Shown here in pieces: positions 1 through 7,364 of a stretch of DNA of 9,632 nucleotides. The stretch is from an uncultured Saprospiraceae bacterium (lineage in GTDB: Bacteria > Bacteroidota > Bacteroidia > Chitinophagales > Saprospiraceae), in the NCBI GenBank assembly GCA_938002705.1, contig CALLAG010000348.1:1-9632 (forward strand), in the 5' to 3' direction. Positions within the stretch are counted from its first letter, which is position 1; each line of letters begins with the position of its first letter. Under the pieces are notes generated by a model, which saw only the letters and a list, made by a program, of their open reading frames with translations, did not search any database and was not told the origin of the DNA. A program made the position numbers and the translations under genes.

Positions 1-307
1 AGAGAGCTTGCTGCATCTCAATGCTGACGATATATCAAAGGTCACAATCGCATACGAACCTATATGGGCGATAGGTACTGGCGTAACGGCAAGCCCCGAT
101 CAAGCTCAAGAAATGCACGACAGTATCAGGAACATACTCAAAGACAAATACGGAACAGTAGCTGATAACATATCTATCCTATACGGAGGTAGTGTAAAGC
201 CCGCTAATGCTCAAGAGATATTCGCTAAAGCAGATGTTGATGGAGGGCTTGTAGGTGGTGCATCATTAGATGCAGAAGGATTCTTAGCTATAGCTAATTC
301 TTTCTGA
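1..307 (+). CDS. tpiA: Triosephosphate isomerase, C-terminal part (5' end outside window)
   Basis: Glycolytic and gluconeogenic enzyme that interconverts dihydroxyacetone phosphate and glyceraldehyde 3-phosphate in the cytoplasm. The frame is open from base 2 with no start, so the gene enters from the left and about 101 of roughly 250 residues are visible. The TTG at 8 is an internal Leu codon, not a start. Three family signatures are present in order: the AYEPIWAIGTG segment with the catalytic Glu (codon 56-58) and flexible loop 6; YGGSV (loop 7); and DGGLVGGASL (loop 8), the phosphate-binding Gly-Gly. The protein ends normally shortly after this with AIANSF and TGA at 305-307. Its last 97 bases are antisense to the 3' end of the convergent SRPBCC gene. 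Identification is secure. Confidence 0.97.
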   Translation, partial: ESLLHLNADDISKVTIAYEPIWAIGTGVTASPDQAQEMHDSIRNILKDKYGTVADNISILYGGSVKPANAQEIFAKADVDGGLVGGASLDAEGFLAIANSF

Positions 308-762
308 TTAAAGAGTTCCTCAGCTTTTACATATCTATAGTCGAAGATTTCTTCTAATCTATTCTTAACGAAAACACTGTGTGCTATCTGGCCTATAAAG
401 CCAAGTGGCAAGGCATATGTGAGATCATCTGTCATCATAACATGGTCACCACGATCTTCGAATACGTGAATGTGTTTCCATAGGGCATAAGGACCTTTCA
501 TCTGCTGATCTGTAAATGATACCTTATCTATGACTTCTGTGATTTTAGTTTTCCAGTATATTGGAATATTAAGTACAGGCGATACTTTATATTCTATGAT
601 CTGATTCTCATACATTTTGGGTATCGGTTGCTTGGTTATAATATTGAAACCCATATCAGTAGGTGTCAATAAATCCAAGTTTGCTGGACTCGAAAAGAAA
701 TCCCAAGCCTCATCTAATGTGATGTTTAACTTTTGCTCTCGATATAATTTGTATGTTTTCAT
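211..762 (-). CDS. SRPBCC (START/Bet v 1-like) family protein
   Basis: Small cytoplasmic helix-grip protein of 183 residues; family members bind hydrophobic ligands, but this subgroup has no established reaction. The N-terminus (residues 8-30: REQKLNITLDEAWDFFSSPANL) is the typical strand plus helix opening of SRPBCC proteins. The middle holds the subgroup pattern GPYALWKHIHVFED (90-103), then TDDLTYALPLGFIG (111-124), and a long C-terminal helix (about 130-152). I chose the ATG at 760-762 because MKTYKLYREQ is how such proteins usually begin; an in-frame ATG at 784-786 would add eight residues. The tail after residue 152 (rich in Ala, Ser and Pro) is encoded opposite tpiA and extends past the usual domain end, so it may be non-functional. 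It lies downstream of the amidase on the same strand and may be co-transcribed with it. Confidence 0.85.
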   Translation of the reverse strand: MKTYKLYREQKLNITLDEAWDFFSSPANLDLLTPTDMGFNIITKQPIPKMYENQIIEYKVSPVLNIPIYWKTKITEVIDKVSFTDQQMKGPYALWKHIHVFEDRGDHVMMTDDLTYALPLGFIGQIAHSVFVKNRLEEIFDYRYVKAEELFNQKELAIAKNPSASNDAPPTSPPSTSALANIS

Positions 763-894
763 AAATGTAGAAACACCATACAGCAATAATGGTTGTAGGA
801 AGACCTTATTTATTTATATATCAAGAATTGAATTGTTATTCACTTAACAATGAATTATATAGTTCAATAATACATGTTCTATAAGATCGTGTAT

Positions 895-2133
895 CTAAAT
901 CTTAGCTGATATGATGCCCTCGTACATCCATTGTGCAAGCAACTCACGGTTATTAGGATCAGTTAATCTTTTCTGATCGCTTTTGTTTTTGATATTAGCC
1001 AGTTCTACGAGTACAGAAGTAGGGTATGTATTATTGATCATAAAGAGATTACAATCTCTAACGAAACCTTTGTAGCCTCTATTTTTTCTGTAATAATTAT
1101 ATTTTTCTTCGAATTTAGCCCTCATTGATTCTGCTAGTACCTTAGATGACTTACTTGACTTATGGTGGAAGAAGTAAGCATCCATTCTTTTGTCTTTTGT
1201 ATTAGAGTCTACATGTATCATTACGGCCACTTGTTTTTTGACGCCATCTTTTTTGTGCTTCATGTACTGATGGTTAACAGCACCAGCTCTACGTCTAAGC
1301 CTGTATAGCTGGCTTCGACTTGATATTTTCTTACCATTTATAGTTTCGTCCTTATCGCATTTTAGATTTTTTCCTTCTCTGATGCCGTCATTCTTATCTT
1401 GCACAACCATGTGTACTGTAGCGCCATGGCTGATAAGCTTGCGAGATAACCTTAATGATACATCGTAAGCATACTCGTCTTCGCATAGTTTAGTAGGACA
1501 ATCTGTGCACATAGCACCAGGATCTACGCCACCATGACCTGATACGATATAGTAGACTTCATTCTTGAGATCATCAGATTCTATTTTGATCTTTTGATTT
1601 TTCTCACCGAATAGTGGTACAATCTCATATTGTGATTCTTCATCTGCAGCCTTTTTTATTTTTATGGGTTCCGCCTTTGGTGTGTCTCTTATCTCTGCGA
1701 CCTCTTTGATCGTTTTCGTATTCTGTTCATTTACATTACACTCAAATTCGTGATAGGGGACCCATAGGATTTTACTATCCATATAGCTGGTCTGACGAAG
1801 TTTTTCTTTGAGGATTTGTTCATTATACTCCTTGATTCTGACGGCTTGCTTGAAGTCATCTATACCAATCGTAGATCTGATACTCTTGCCGTTATATTCA
1901 TATATCTTGATAGGGAGCTTGTATTCTCTACCAGCATGTAGCTTATCTTTGATGCTAAGGTCATTCAACTTTAAGAATTCATCCTTGTTGCACTTATGGT
2001 CTATGAGATGATATCTTCTAAGTATAGAATAGATGCCATCACCTCTACTGGCTTTGATAGAGTGGTAGTAAGGCTCTATAGCTGATAGTGCAGTCACTAC
2101 TGTGAGAAGGATAAGAGTGGCTAATAGCTTCAT
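895..2133 (-). CDS. Secreted N-acetylmuramoyl-L-alanine amidase (amidase_3) with N-terminal LysM-like domain
   Basis: Predicted periplasmic zinc hydrolase that cuts the MurNAc-L-Ala bond of peptidoglycan. Residues 1-18 form a signal peptide (hydrophobic core LLATLILLTVVTALSA). Residues about 27-76 look like a LysM repeat (RGDGIYSILRRY, then LKLNDL, then KLHAGREYKLPI). A charged linker of about 110 residues follows. The catalytic domain starts near 192: YYIVSGHGGVDPGA supplies His200, Glu218 fits the second zinc ligand, MIHVDSN supplies His307, and VLVELANIKN supplies catalytic Glu377, so all four key positions are kept. Unusually, a cysteine cluster (Cys209, Cys212, Cys217) sits between the first two zinc ligands. 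At 412 residues it is normal for a modular AmiC-type enzyme. It is transcribed divergently from ccmB. The physiological role (cell separation or turnover) is not shown by context. Confidence 0.92.
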   Translation of the reverse strand: MKLLATLILLTVVTALSAIEPYYHSIKASRGDGIYSILRRYHLIDHKCNKDEFLKLNDLSIKDKLHAGREYKLPIKIYEYNGKSIRSTIGIDDFKQAVRIKEYNEQILKEKLRQTSYMDSKILWVPYHEFECNVNEQNTKTIKEVAEIRDTPKAEPIKIKKAADEESQYEIVPLFGEKNQKIKIESDDLKNEVYYIVSGHGGVDPGAMCTDCPTKLCEDEYAYDVSLRLSRKLISHGATVHMVVQDKNDGIREGKNLKCDKDETINGKKISSRSQLYRLRRRAGAVNHQYMKHKKDGVKKQVAVMIHVDSNTKDKRMDAYFFHHKSSKSSKVLAESMRAKFEEKYNYYRKNRGYKGFVRDCNLFMINNTYPTSVLVELANIKNKSDQKRLTDPNNRELLAQWMYEGIISAKI

Positions 2134-2321
2134 CTTAAATCGGGTTTTTAGGAATAAATAAAAAATCGGACTACTAAGATAGTATTTTAGATAATATATT
2201 CAAAGTCTAAGCTTTATATATATGTAATTATGTTAATGTATTGAACAGATTAAGATTTTTTAATATATATGACGGATATGAATATGATCTACCTACCTTA
2301 GCTATATCACTATAATTAGTC
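2134..2321. promoter_or_regulatory. Divergent promoter region between amidase and ccmB
   Basis: These 188 very AT-rich bases separate two divergently transcribed genes, so promoters for both must lie here or within the gene starts. I found no exact Bacteroidota promoter (TTTG followed by TAnnTTTG) on either strand and no convincing palindrome. A weak sigma70-like arrangement, TTGAAC, 17 bases, TATATA (about 2242-2270), faces ccmB but is no better than chance in DNA this rich in A and T. Confidence 0.5.
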
Positions 2322-2975
2322 ATGCTACAAAGGATATTTCATATAGCCAAAAGAGACCTAACACTTGAGTTCAGAGAGCGATATTCTTTCCTCTCTGCAT
2401 TGCTATATCTGGTAGCTATTACATTTATAGTATACAAGGTTTTTGGTCGTATAGAGCAACCTACTCGAATCGGGCTTTTTTGGATTCTCATATTATTTAC
2501 GTGTATTAACGTCGTCTCACATAGTTTTAGTTTTCATAGTCAGAAGAGAAAGTACTACCACTACATCCTATATCGTTCTTACGAGTTGATTATCGCTAAG
2601 TGGGGTATTAATCTCATTAAGATGATCGTTGCTGGATTAATATTAGCATTCTTACAGTCGATATTTGCTAATGAGCCATTGAAGAATATTCTTTTGTTTA
2701 GCCAAGTCTATGTCCTGAGTATTATAGGAATGACCGCTGCTATGACATTGATATCCTCGATATCTTCTTATAGTCAGAATCAGAATACGCTCATTGCGGT
2801 GATGTCGATTCCATTATTGATTCCGATATTACTGATAGGGATGAGATTAAGCCTTATATCTGAGAGAATAATCATGGATACTGAGATTAATAATTATTTG
2901 ATGATGCTTGTCGGCATAGATATCATTTATGTCGCAATACTCATTATTTTTATACCATTAACGTGGAAAGCTTAA
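2322..2975 (+). CDS. ccmB: Heme exporter protein CcmB
   Basis: Membrane subunit of the CcmABCD complex of System I cytochrome c maturation, which works with CcmC to release the heme-loaded chaperone CcmE. The 217 residues match the family length (about 220). Six membrane segments are visible at about 22-40, 50-66, 98-113, 128-147, 157-174 and 193-211. The N-terminal amphipathic stretch (IAKRDLTLEFRERYSF) and the fifth-helix motif IPLLIPILLIG (163-173) are typical of CcmB. No ccmA (the ATPase partner) is adjacent; upstream is a divergent gene, so ccmA must lie elsewhere. The stop is followed after one base by the ATG of ccmC (TAATATG), which suggests translational coupling. Confidence 0.93.
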   Translation: MLQRIFHIAKRDLTLEFRERYSFLSALLYLVAITFIVYKVFGRIEQPTRIGLFWILILFTCINVVSHSFSFHSQKRKYYHYILYRSYELIIAKWGINLIKMIVAGLILAFLQSIFANEPLKNILLFSQVYVLSIIGMTAAMTLISSISSYSQNQNTLIAVMSIPLLIPILLIGMRLSLISERIIMDTEINNYLMMLVGIDIIYVAILIIFIPLTWKA

Positions 2976-2976
2976 T

Positions 2977-4056
2977 ATGGATATAAAAAGAAATTGGTGG
3001 AAGGTATTATCAGTGATACTCATGCTATATGTAATAATTGCAGGTATCCTTATTCCCATTAAGCCGGGTATCATTGATTATGATAATGCCTCCGCGGAGA
3101 CGGGTTCTCCTTATGAGGTGACAGTTAAGACTTACAATACACATTTTGATAAAGCTCAGGGTCTTAGGACCTATCTTCTACTTCCTAATAACGAACTCTT
3201 AGTAGCTGACAGTTCAGAAGTGATTAACGCTGCGGAGGTCAAAGCGTCATTTAATATTCCAAGGAGGGTATTGCGGGGAGAGTCAGAATCTATGGACCTT
3301 AGTCTTGTGATAGATAACGAGATAGATGGTTATATGCAGTTCCCAGAGGCTGTAAGGATAAGACCATCTACTACAGACACATTCAATAGAGCCTACCAAG
3401 CTTCAGCATTGATGCCCTTATCGAGTCTGCGAGATGTTGATGATTTTAAGTTTCCATTCAGACCTATAGTCTATGAGACGATCAGGAATACTTTCTTTCA
3501 TGTAGCGATATGGATGGCGATGTTTATTATACTTATAGTGTCTTGTTATCACAGTATTAGGTACTTGATGACTAATAAGCTTGTGCATGATCAGAAGTCA
3601 TCTGCACTGACATCAGTTGCACTTGTATTCGGTATTGCAGGATTACTTACGGGTAGTATGTGGGCACGATTCACTTGGGGTACGTGGTGGACTAATGATG
3701 TCAAGCTTAACATGACATCTATTGCCTTGCTGATCTATTGTTCTTATTGGATATTGAGATCATCTATATCAGATATAGATACTAGAGCAAGGCTGAGTTC
3801 TGTGTTTAATCTTTTCTCATTTGTGGCATTATTTATTTTGGTTATGGTCATACCGAGGTTGACAGATAGTTTGCATCCTGGTAACGGAGGTAATCCAGCA
3901 TTTGGTGACGAAGATCTTGATAACACACTACGTACTATATTCTATCCAGCGATCATTGCATATACACTTATAGGATTATGGATTGCACAACTTACAGTAA
4001 GGTATCATAGTGCAAAAGACAATATAGAATTATTGATCTACAATAAATCAAACTAA
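2977..4056 (+). CDS. ccmC: Heme-handling protein CcmC with large extracytoplasmic insertion
   Basis: Integral membrane protein of the heme-handling (CcmC/CcmF/CcsA) family that presents heme to CcmE outside the membrane. Family hallmarks are the external histidine in NTFFHVAIWM (His175), the WWD heme-binding motif WGTWWTND (234-241) and the second external histidine in TDSLHPGNGG (His300). Membrane segments lie at about 9-28, 176-196, 211-228, 245-261, 275-293 and 321-340. Between the first and second helices there are about 135 extra residues (about 30-165) that should be extracytoplasmic and look beta-rich. This explains a length of 359 against about 230-250 for ordinary CcmC. The reading frame continues through this part without interruption. 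Its position between ccmB and a ccmD-like gene supports CcmC over the related CcmF or CcsB. Confidence 0.9.
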   Translation: MDIKRNWWKVLSVILMLYVIIAGILIPIKPGIIDYDNASAETGSPYEVTVKTYNTHFDKAQGLRTYLLLPNNELLVADSSEVINAAEVKASFNIPRRVLRGESESMDLSLVIDNEIDGYMQFPEAVRIRPSTTDTFNRAYQASALMPLSSLRDVDDFKFPFRPIVYETIRNTFFHVAIWMAMFIILIVSCYHSIRYLMTNKLVHDQKSSALTSVALVFGIAGLLTGSMWARFTWGTWWTNDVKLNMTSIALLIYCSYWILRSSISDIDTRARLSSVFNLFSFVALFILVMVIPRLTDSLHPGNGGNPAFGDEDLDNTLRTIFYPAIIAYTLIGLWIAQLTVRYHSAKDNIELLIYNKSN

Positions 4057-4098
4057 TGTTTGCTATTAGATAAAAAACACCGAGATTAGCCTAATCAT

Positions 4099-4308
4099 AT
4101 GAAACCCACAATCACAACATTATTTCTTCTTATCATAAGTACGATGACGCTCACAGCACAATCGGGGATAGATGATTTTTTTCGAAGTACTGGTAAGATA
4201 TATACGGTTTTAGGTGTTGTAGTTATATTATTTTTAGTTTTAATAATTTACTTGATCCGATTAGAAAAGAAAATATCTAAAATCGAAAAACAAATAAACG
4301 ATGAGTGA
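4099..4308 (+). CDS. ccmD: CcmD-family small membrane protein
   Basis: A 69-residue protein with an N-terminal signal-like segment (1-20, ending LTAQ), a short external stretch containing RSTGKIYTVLGV, one membrane helix (about 35-54), and a charged cytoplasmic tail RLEKKISKIEKQ likely to be helical. This layout and the GKIY plus RLEKKISKIEK pattern match what is annotated as the CcmD family in Bacteroidota. Classical CcmD anchors CcmC and CcmE and helps release holo-CcmE from CcmABC. Sequence conservation in the family is weak, so assignment rests on size, topology and position just after ccmC. The end overlaps the start of the glutamate dehydrogenase gene by eight bases (ATGAGTGA). Confidence 0.82.
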   Translation: MKPTITTLFLLIISTMTLTAQSGIDDFFRSTGKIYTVLGVVVILFLVLIIYLIRLEKKISKIEKQINDE

Positions 4309-5719
4309 AAAACAAGCCAGTTTTTATGAAAGCGTTGAAAGAAATTTTGATAAAGCTGCTGGATTTACAGGCCTTCCAAAAGGACTCTTAGAGCAAATCA
4401 AAGTGTGTAATTCTATCTACCAGATGAACTTTCCTGTGAGAATAGGAAACGGATTCCAAGTCATAGAAGCTTACAGAGTACAACATAGTCACCATAGATT
4501 ACCTACTAAGGGGGGTATAAGATTCAGTCACCATGTCAATCAAGATGAGGTGATGGCATTAGCATCCCTAATGACTTACAAGTGTGCACTCGTAGATGTA
4601 CCATTCGGTGGTGCTAAGGGTGGCGTTAAGATCAGTCCTCGTAAGTATACTCCAGAGCAACTCGAGAAGATAACAAGAAGATATGCTGTAGAGCTGGTAA
4701 GAAAGAATTTTATAGGTCCAGGTGTAGATGTACCAGCTCCAGATTATGGAACAGGCTCACGTGAGATGGCATGGATATTAGATACCTATCAGCAACTCAG
4801 AAATGGAGAATTAGATTCTGCTGCATGTGTGACAGGTAAGCCAGTACATCAGAACGGTATCCAAGGCAGAACTGAGGCTACGGGTCGTGGTGTATTCTAT
4901 GGTCTCAGAGAGATGCTCAGTTATCCCGAGGACTGTAAAGCTATGGGAATGACACCTGGCATAGAAGGTAAGACCATGGTTATCCAAGGTCTGGGTAATG
5001 TAGGAACATATACAGGATCTATATCTATCAAGGAAGGAGGTGTGAAGGTGATAGCAGTATCTGAGATAGAAGGCACCATCATAAATGAGAAAGGAATAGA
5101 TATAGATAAGCTTGTAAAATACCGTAAAAATAAAGGCTCAATCATCGGATTCCCTGGAACTAAGAAGTTAGATAAAAGAGATGACTGGGTCGCTATACCT
5201 TGCGATATACTAGTACCTGCAGCACTCGAGAGCCAGATAAATAAGTCTAATGCCAAGAGAGTCAAAGCTAAGATAATCGCAGAGGCTGCTAACGGGCCTG
5301 TAACTGCTAATGCTGAAGAAATCCTACTCAAAAAGGGTATAGTCATAGTGCCTGATATGTATCTTAATGCAGGTGGTGTGACGGTATCATATTTTGAATG
5401 GCTAAAGAATCTCTCGCATGTAAGATATGGTAGAATAGAAAAAAGATTTGATCATAATGCTTATTCTAACATTGTCGCATTAGTAGAGAAGACTACTGGT
5501 AAGAAGGTAAGTCAGAAAGAGAAAACATTCTTAACCAAAGGTGCAGACGAAGTAGATCTCGTCAGATCAGGATTAGAAGAGACGATGGTCACCGCTTATG
5601 CTCAGATCAGAGAAGTCTATAAGAGAAAGAAGAAAGTAGAAGATCTAAGAACAGCAGCATTCGTAAGTGCTATCAATAAAGTAGCTTCAGATTATATGAC
5701 GTTAGGAATATTTCCTTAA
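4301..5719 (+). CDS. gdhA: Glutamate dehydrogenase (Glu/Leu/Phe/Val dehydrogenase family)
   Basis: Cytoplasmic oxidoreductase that interconverts glutamate with 2-oxoglutarate and ammonia. The three lysines of the active site stand at Lys70 (LPTKGGIRF), Lys94 (MTYKCALVD) and Lys106 (PFGGAKGG); the spacing of 24 and 12 is the one I recall for clostridial glutamate dehydrogenase. The catalytic Asp is Asp148 in VPAPDYGTG. The Rossmann fingerprint GLGNVG (230-235) binds the dinucleotide; NAD versus NADP preference cannot be read safely. Length (472) fits the hexameric class. Its ATG lies inside the 3' end of the ccmD-like gene, so it is probably translated from the ccm transcript, and a strong terminator follows. 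A leucine or valine dehydrogenase is less likely because those are shorter (about 350-370). Confidence 0.93.
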   Translation: MSEKQASFYESVERNFDKAAGFTGLPKGLLEQIKVCNSIYQMNFPVRIGNGFQVIEAYRVQHSHHRLPTKGGIRFSHHVNQDEVMALASLMTYKCALVDVPFGGAKGGVKISPRKYTPEQLEKITRRYAVELVRKNFIGPGVDVPAPDYGTGSREMAWILDTYQQLRNGELDSAACVTGKPVHQNGIQGRTEATGRGVFYGLREMLSYPEDCKAMGMTPGIEGKTMVIQGLGNVGTYTGSISIKEGGVKVIAVSEIEGTIINEKGIDIDKLVKYRKNKGSIIGFPGTKKLDKRDDWVAIPCDILVPAALESQINKSNAKRVKAKIIAEAANGPVTANAEEILLKKGIVIVPDMYLNAGGVTVSYFEWLKNLSHVRYGRIEKRFDHNAYSNIVALVEKTTGKKVSQKEKTFLTKGADEVDLVRSGLEETMVTAYAQIREVYKRKKKVEDLRTAAFVSAINKVASDYMTLGIFP

Positions 5720-5800
5720 TTATTTTGGTGGTTATGAAACATATAGGAACATACCATCGTTAGATATGCAAAGTAGAGAGTTTTTTCATAGTTGGTTTCT

Positions 5801-5831
5801 AAGCCGAAGTCCTTTAACTTCGGCTTTTTTT
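5801..5831 (+). terminator. Intrinsic terminator of the ccm-gdhA unit
   Basis: A perfect ten-base-pair stem (AAGCCGAAGT pairing with ACTTCGGCTT, 5801-5810 with 5817-5826) encloses a six-base loop and runs into seven T residues (5825-5831). It sits 81 bases past the gdhA stop and separates this unit from the Lrp/AsnC gene. Confidence 0.93.
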
Positions 5832-5978
5832 GTACTACAATCTGTAAATAAGAAAGTTAATTACGAATTATTGTAGGTTTTTGTCTATTCAATGAAATAT
5901 TAGAGTTGAATAAGTGGTAAAAAAGAAAATATTATTTTATAATTGCAAATTATTATTTAAACGATAGGATAAGACATT
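5832..5978 (+). promoter_or_regulatory. Leader and promoter region of the Lrp/AsnC gene
   Basis: These 147 AT-rich bases lie between the gdhA terminator and the regulator start, so the regulator's promoter must be here. A loose match to the Bacteroidota promoter is seen: TTTG at 5880-5883, then 17 bases, then TAGAGTTG at 5901-5908 (consensus TAnnTTTG). The spacing is shorter than usual and one base is off, so the exact promoter is uncertain. No clear operator palindrome is visible. Confidence 0.35.
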
Positions 5979-6452
5979 ATGGCAGATAAGTTAGATAAAA
6001 TAGACTTAAAAATATTACAAATACTCCAAGAGAATAGTAAGATTACGAACCTCGAATTATCAAAAAAGATAGGTTTGTCTCCTGCTCCTACATTGGAGAG
6101 AGTTAAGAAGTTAGAGAACGTTGATATCATACAAAGTTACCATGCTAAGGTCAATGGTGAGAAATTAGGGCTTAACGTGAGGACTTTCGTGCTCGTATCA
6201 TTAGCTTGGAGCAAGGAGAAAGCTTTAGAGAACTTTATAGAGAAAGTCAATAAGATACCGGAGATCGTAGAAGGGTATATTATTACTGGAGATGGTGACT
6301 TCTTACTCAAGATAGTGACTAAAGATATACCTACCTATGAGCAACTACTATTCAAGAAATTATCACAAATAGAAGAGGTGGAGAGGTTAAAGACTTTCAT
6401 GACGTTATCAAAAATCAAAAAGAGTAAAGTACTACCATTCGAATACGAATAG
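5979..6452 (+). CDS. Lrp/AsnC-family transcriptional regulator
   Basis: DNA-binding regulator of 157 residues, the standard family length. The N-terminus (DKLDKIDLKILQILQEN) opens the winged helix-turn-helix; the turn and recognition helix are at about 24-46 (NLELSKKIGLSPAPTLERVK). Residues about 65-143 form the ligand-binding RAM domain, marked by TGDGDFLLKIV (103-113), where family members bind amino acids between subunits. These proteins act as dimers to octamers and often control amino-acid metabolism genes next to them. The neighbour glutamate dehydrogenase is an obvious candidate target, by inference only. The gene is transcribed alone, with a terminator on each side. The C-terminal tail (KIKKSKVLPFEYE) is slightly longer and more basic than minimal AsnC. 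Confidence 0.93.
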   Translation: MADKLDKIDLKILQILQENSKITNLELSKKIGLSPAPTLERVKKLENVDIIQSYHAKVNGEKLGLNVRTFVLVSLAWSKEKALENFIEKVNKIPEIVEGYIITGDGDFLLKIVTKDIPTYEQLLFKKLSQIEEVERLKTFMTLSKIKKSKVLPFEYE

Positions 6453-6485
6453 AGTATAAATGGTATTATACTTAAAAAAACAAAC

Positions 6486-6520
6486 TGGCTGTTTCTTCAA
6501 GGAGAAGCGGCCATTTTTTT
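6486..6520 (+). terminator. Intrinsic terminator of the Lrp/AsnC gene
   Basis: An eleven-base-pair stem including two G-T wobbles (5' arm starting TGGCTG at 6486, 3' arm ending CGGCCA at 6513) with a six-base loop is followed by seven T residues (6514-6520). A run of seven A residues at 6474-6480 precedes it, so it could also work weakly on the opposite strand. Confidence 0.88.
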
Positions 6521-6572
6521 GATGTAAATCAATATTCTAATCATTCGGCGATAGATTATAACCGCAGACATC

Positions 6573-7355
6573 ATGATAAAAGATAGCTTACTATGGAAGA
6601 TCCGTGCACCACTAAGTAATGTAGATTCTTATCTGTTCGGGACGATGCATGTCAAAGATGAAATAGCATATCAACATATCGACAAAGTGATAGCTGCTCT
6701 ATGTCAGTGTAATAAATTAATGTGTGAGATTGATCTCGATAGAGCTCAGACGGAGATTGATCCCCAGGCATATATGATTACAGAAGGTACTCTATCGACC
6801 TTGATTAAACCTACTAAATACGAGAAGTATAGGAAGGTGATACTGAAGTGCTATGGATTTGATATTATCCATATGGATGCCTACTATCCGATAGTTATTT
6901 TCAATAAGATTGCGGAATCTATATTAAATAATGATAGAGGGTTTCCATTAGATATGTATCTATGGAATAAAGCTAAAGAGCTCAATCTCGCTACAGATGG
7001 CATAGAGAACCTAAAAGAACACGTAGAGATATTAGGTCTCTTAGACATAGATACCCAACTTAAGATGCTTAAGTCAGCAGTCAAGCATACTGCTAAGTTT
7101 AAGAGATCGATCAAGAAGGTAACGCATTTATATGCAGATCAAAAGATCCAAAAATTATATAAAGCCACAAAGTCCAGTATGGGTTCGTTCAGGCATATAC
7201 TGATATATGATAGAAATGTAAAGATGGCAGATAGGATCTTTGAGAATAGGGAAGAGTCATGCATGTACGCAGTAGGTGCTGCTCATCTGGCAGGTAATCA
7301 AGGAATTCTCAATCTATTAAAAAAGAAAAAATATAAACTCACAGCAATAAATTAA
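6573..7355 (+). CDS. TraB/GumN-family protein (Tiki-like putative metalloprotease)
   Basis: The 260 residues show the family's pattern: GTMH near the N-terminus (23-26, the conserved GxxH), an acidic strand CEIDLD (51-56), PLDMYLWNKA (126-135), GIENLKEH (143-150, with the conserved Glu), DRNVKMADRI (213-222) and VGAAHLAGNQGI (234-245) near the end. The family includes eukaryotic Tiki proteases and bacterial GumN/TraB; the two Gly-x-x-His elements and Glu are thought to form a metal site. Many bacterial members are secreted, but this one has no signal peptide or membrane segment, so it is probably cytoplasmic. The C-terminal loop before the last strand is unusually lysine-rich (LLKKKKYK). It is nine bases upstream of gldC and likely shares its transcript. 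Substrate is unknown. Confidence 0.85.
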   Translation: MIKDSLLWKIRAPLSNVDSYLFGTMHVKDEIAYQHIDKVIAALCQCNKLMCEIDLDRAQTEIDPQAYMITEGTLSTLIKPTKYEKYRKVILKCYGFDIIHMDAYYPIVIFNKIAESILNNDRGFPLDMYLWNKAKELNLATDGIENLKEHVEILGLLDIDTQLKMLKSAVKHTAKFKRSIKKVTHLYADQKIQKLYKATKSSMGSFRHILIYDRNVKMADRIFENREESCMYAVGAAHLAGNQGILNLLKKKKYKLTAIN

Positions 7356-7364
7356 AAGCAAACT

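Noticed and set aside
617..847. Plus-strand open frame of 76 codons over the SRPBCC gene
   Set aside because: It is the antisense shadow of a recognisable gene; the translation has no family features.
1808..2011. Plus-strand hydrophobic open frame of 67 codons inside the amidase gene
   Set aside because: Hydrophobic Leu/Ser/Ile-rich translation is what the antisense of a Lys/Asp/Glu-rich gene gives; it lies over the LysM-like coding part.
3744..3926. Minus-strand open frame of 60 codons inside ccmC
   Set aside because: Antisense to the helix and His300 loop of a clear CcmC; no features of its own.
4921..5346. Minus-strand open frame of 141 codons inside gdhA
   Set aside because: It lies wholly antisense to a highly conserved enzyme and reads as a low-complexity Ser/Ile/Leu-rich mirror of it.
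6884..7114. Minus-strand open frame of 76 codons inside the TraB-like gene
   Set aside because: Shadow frame; the plus-strand protein has conserved motifs here.
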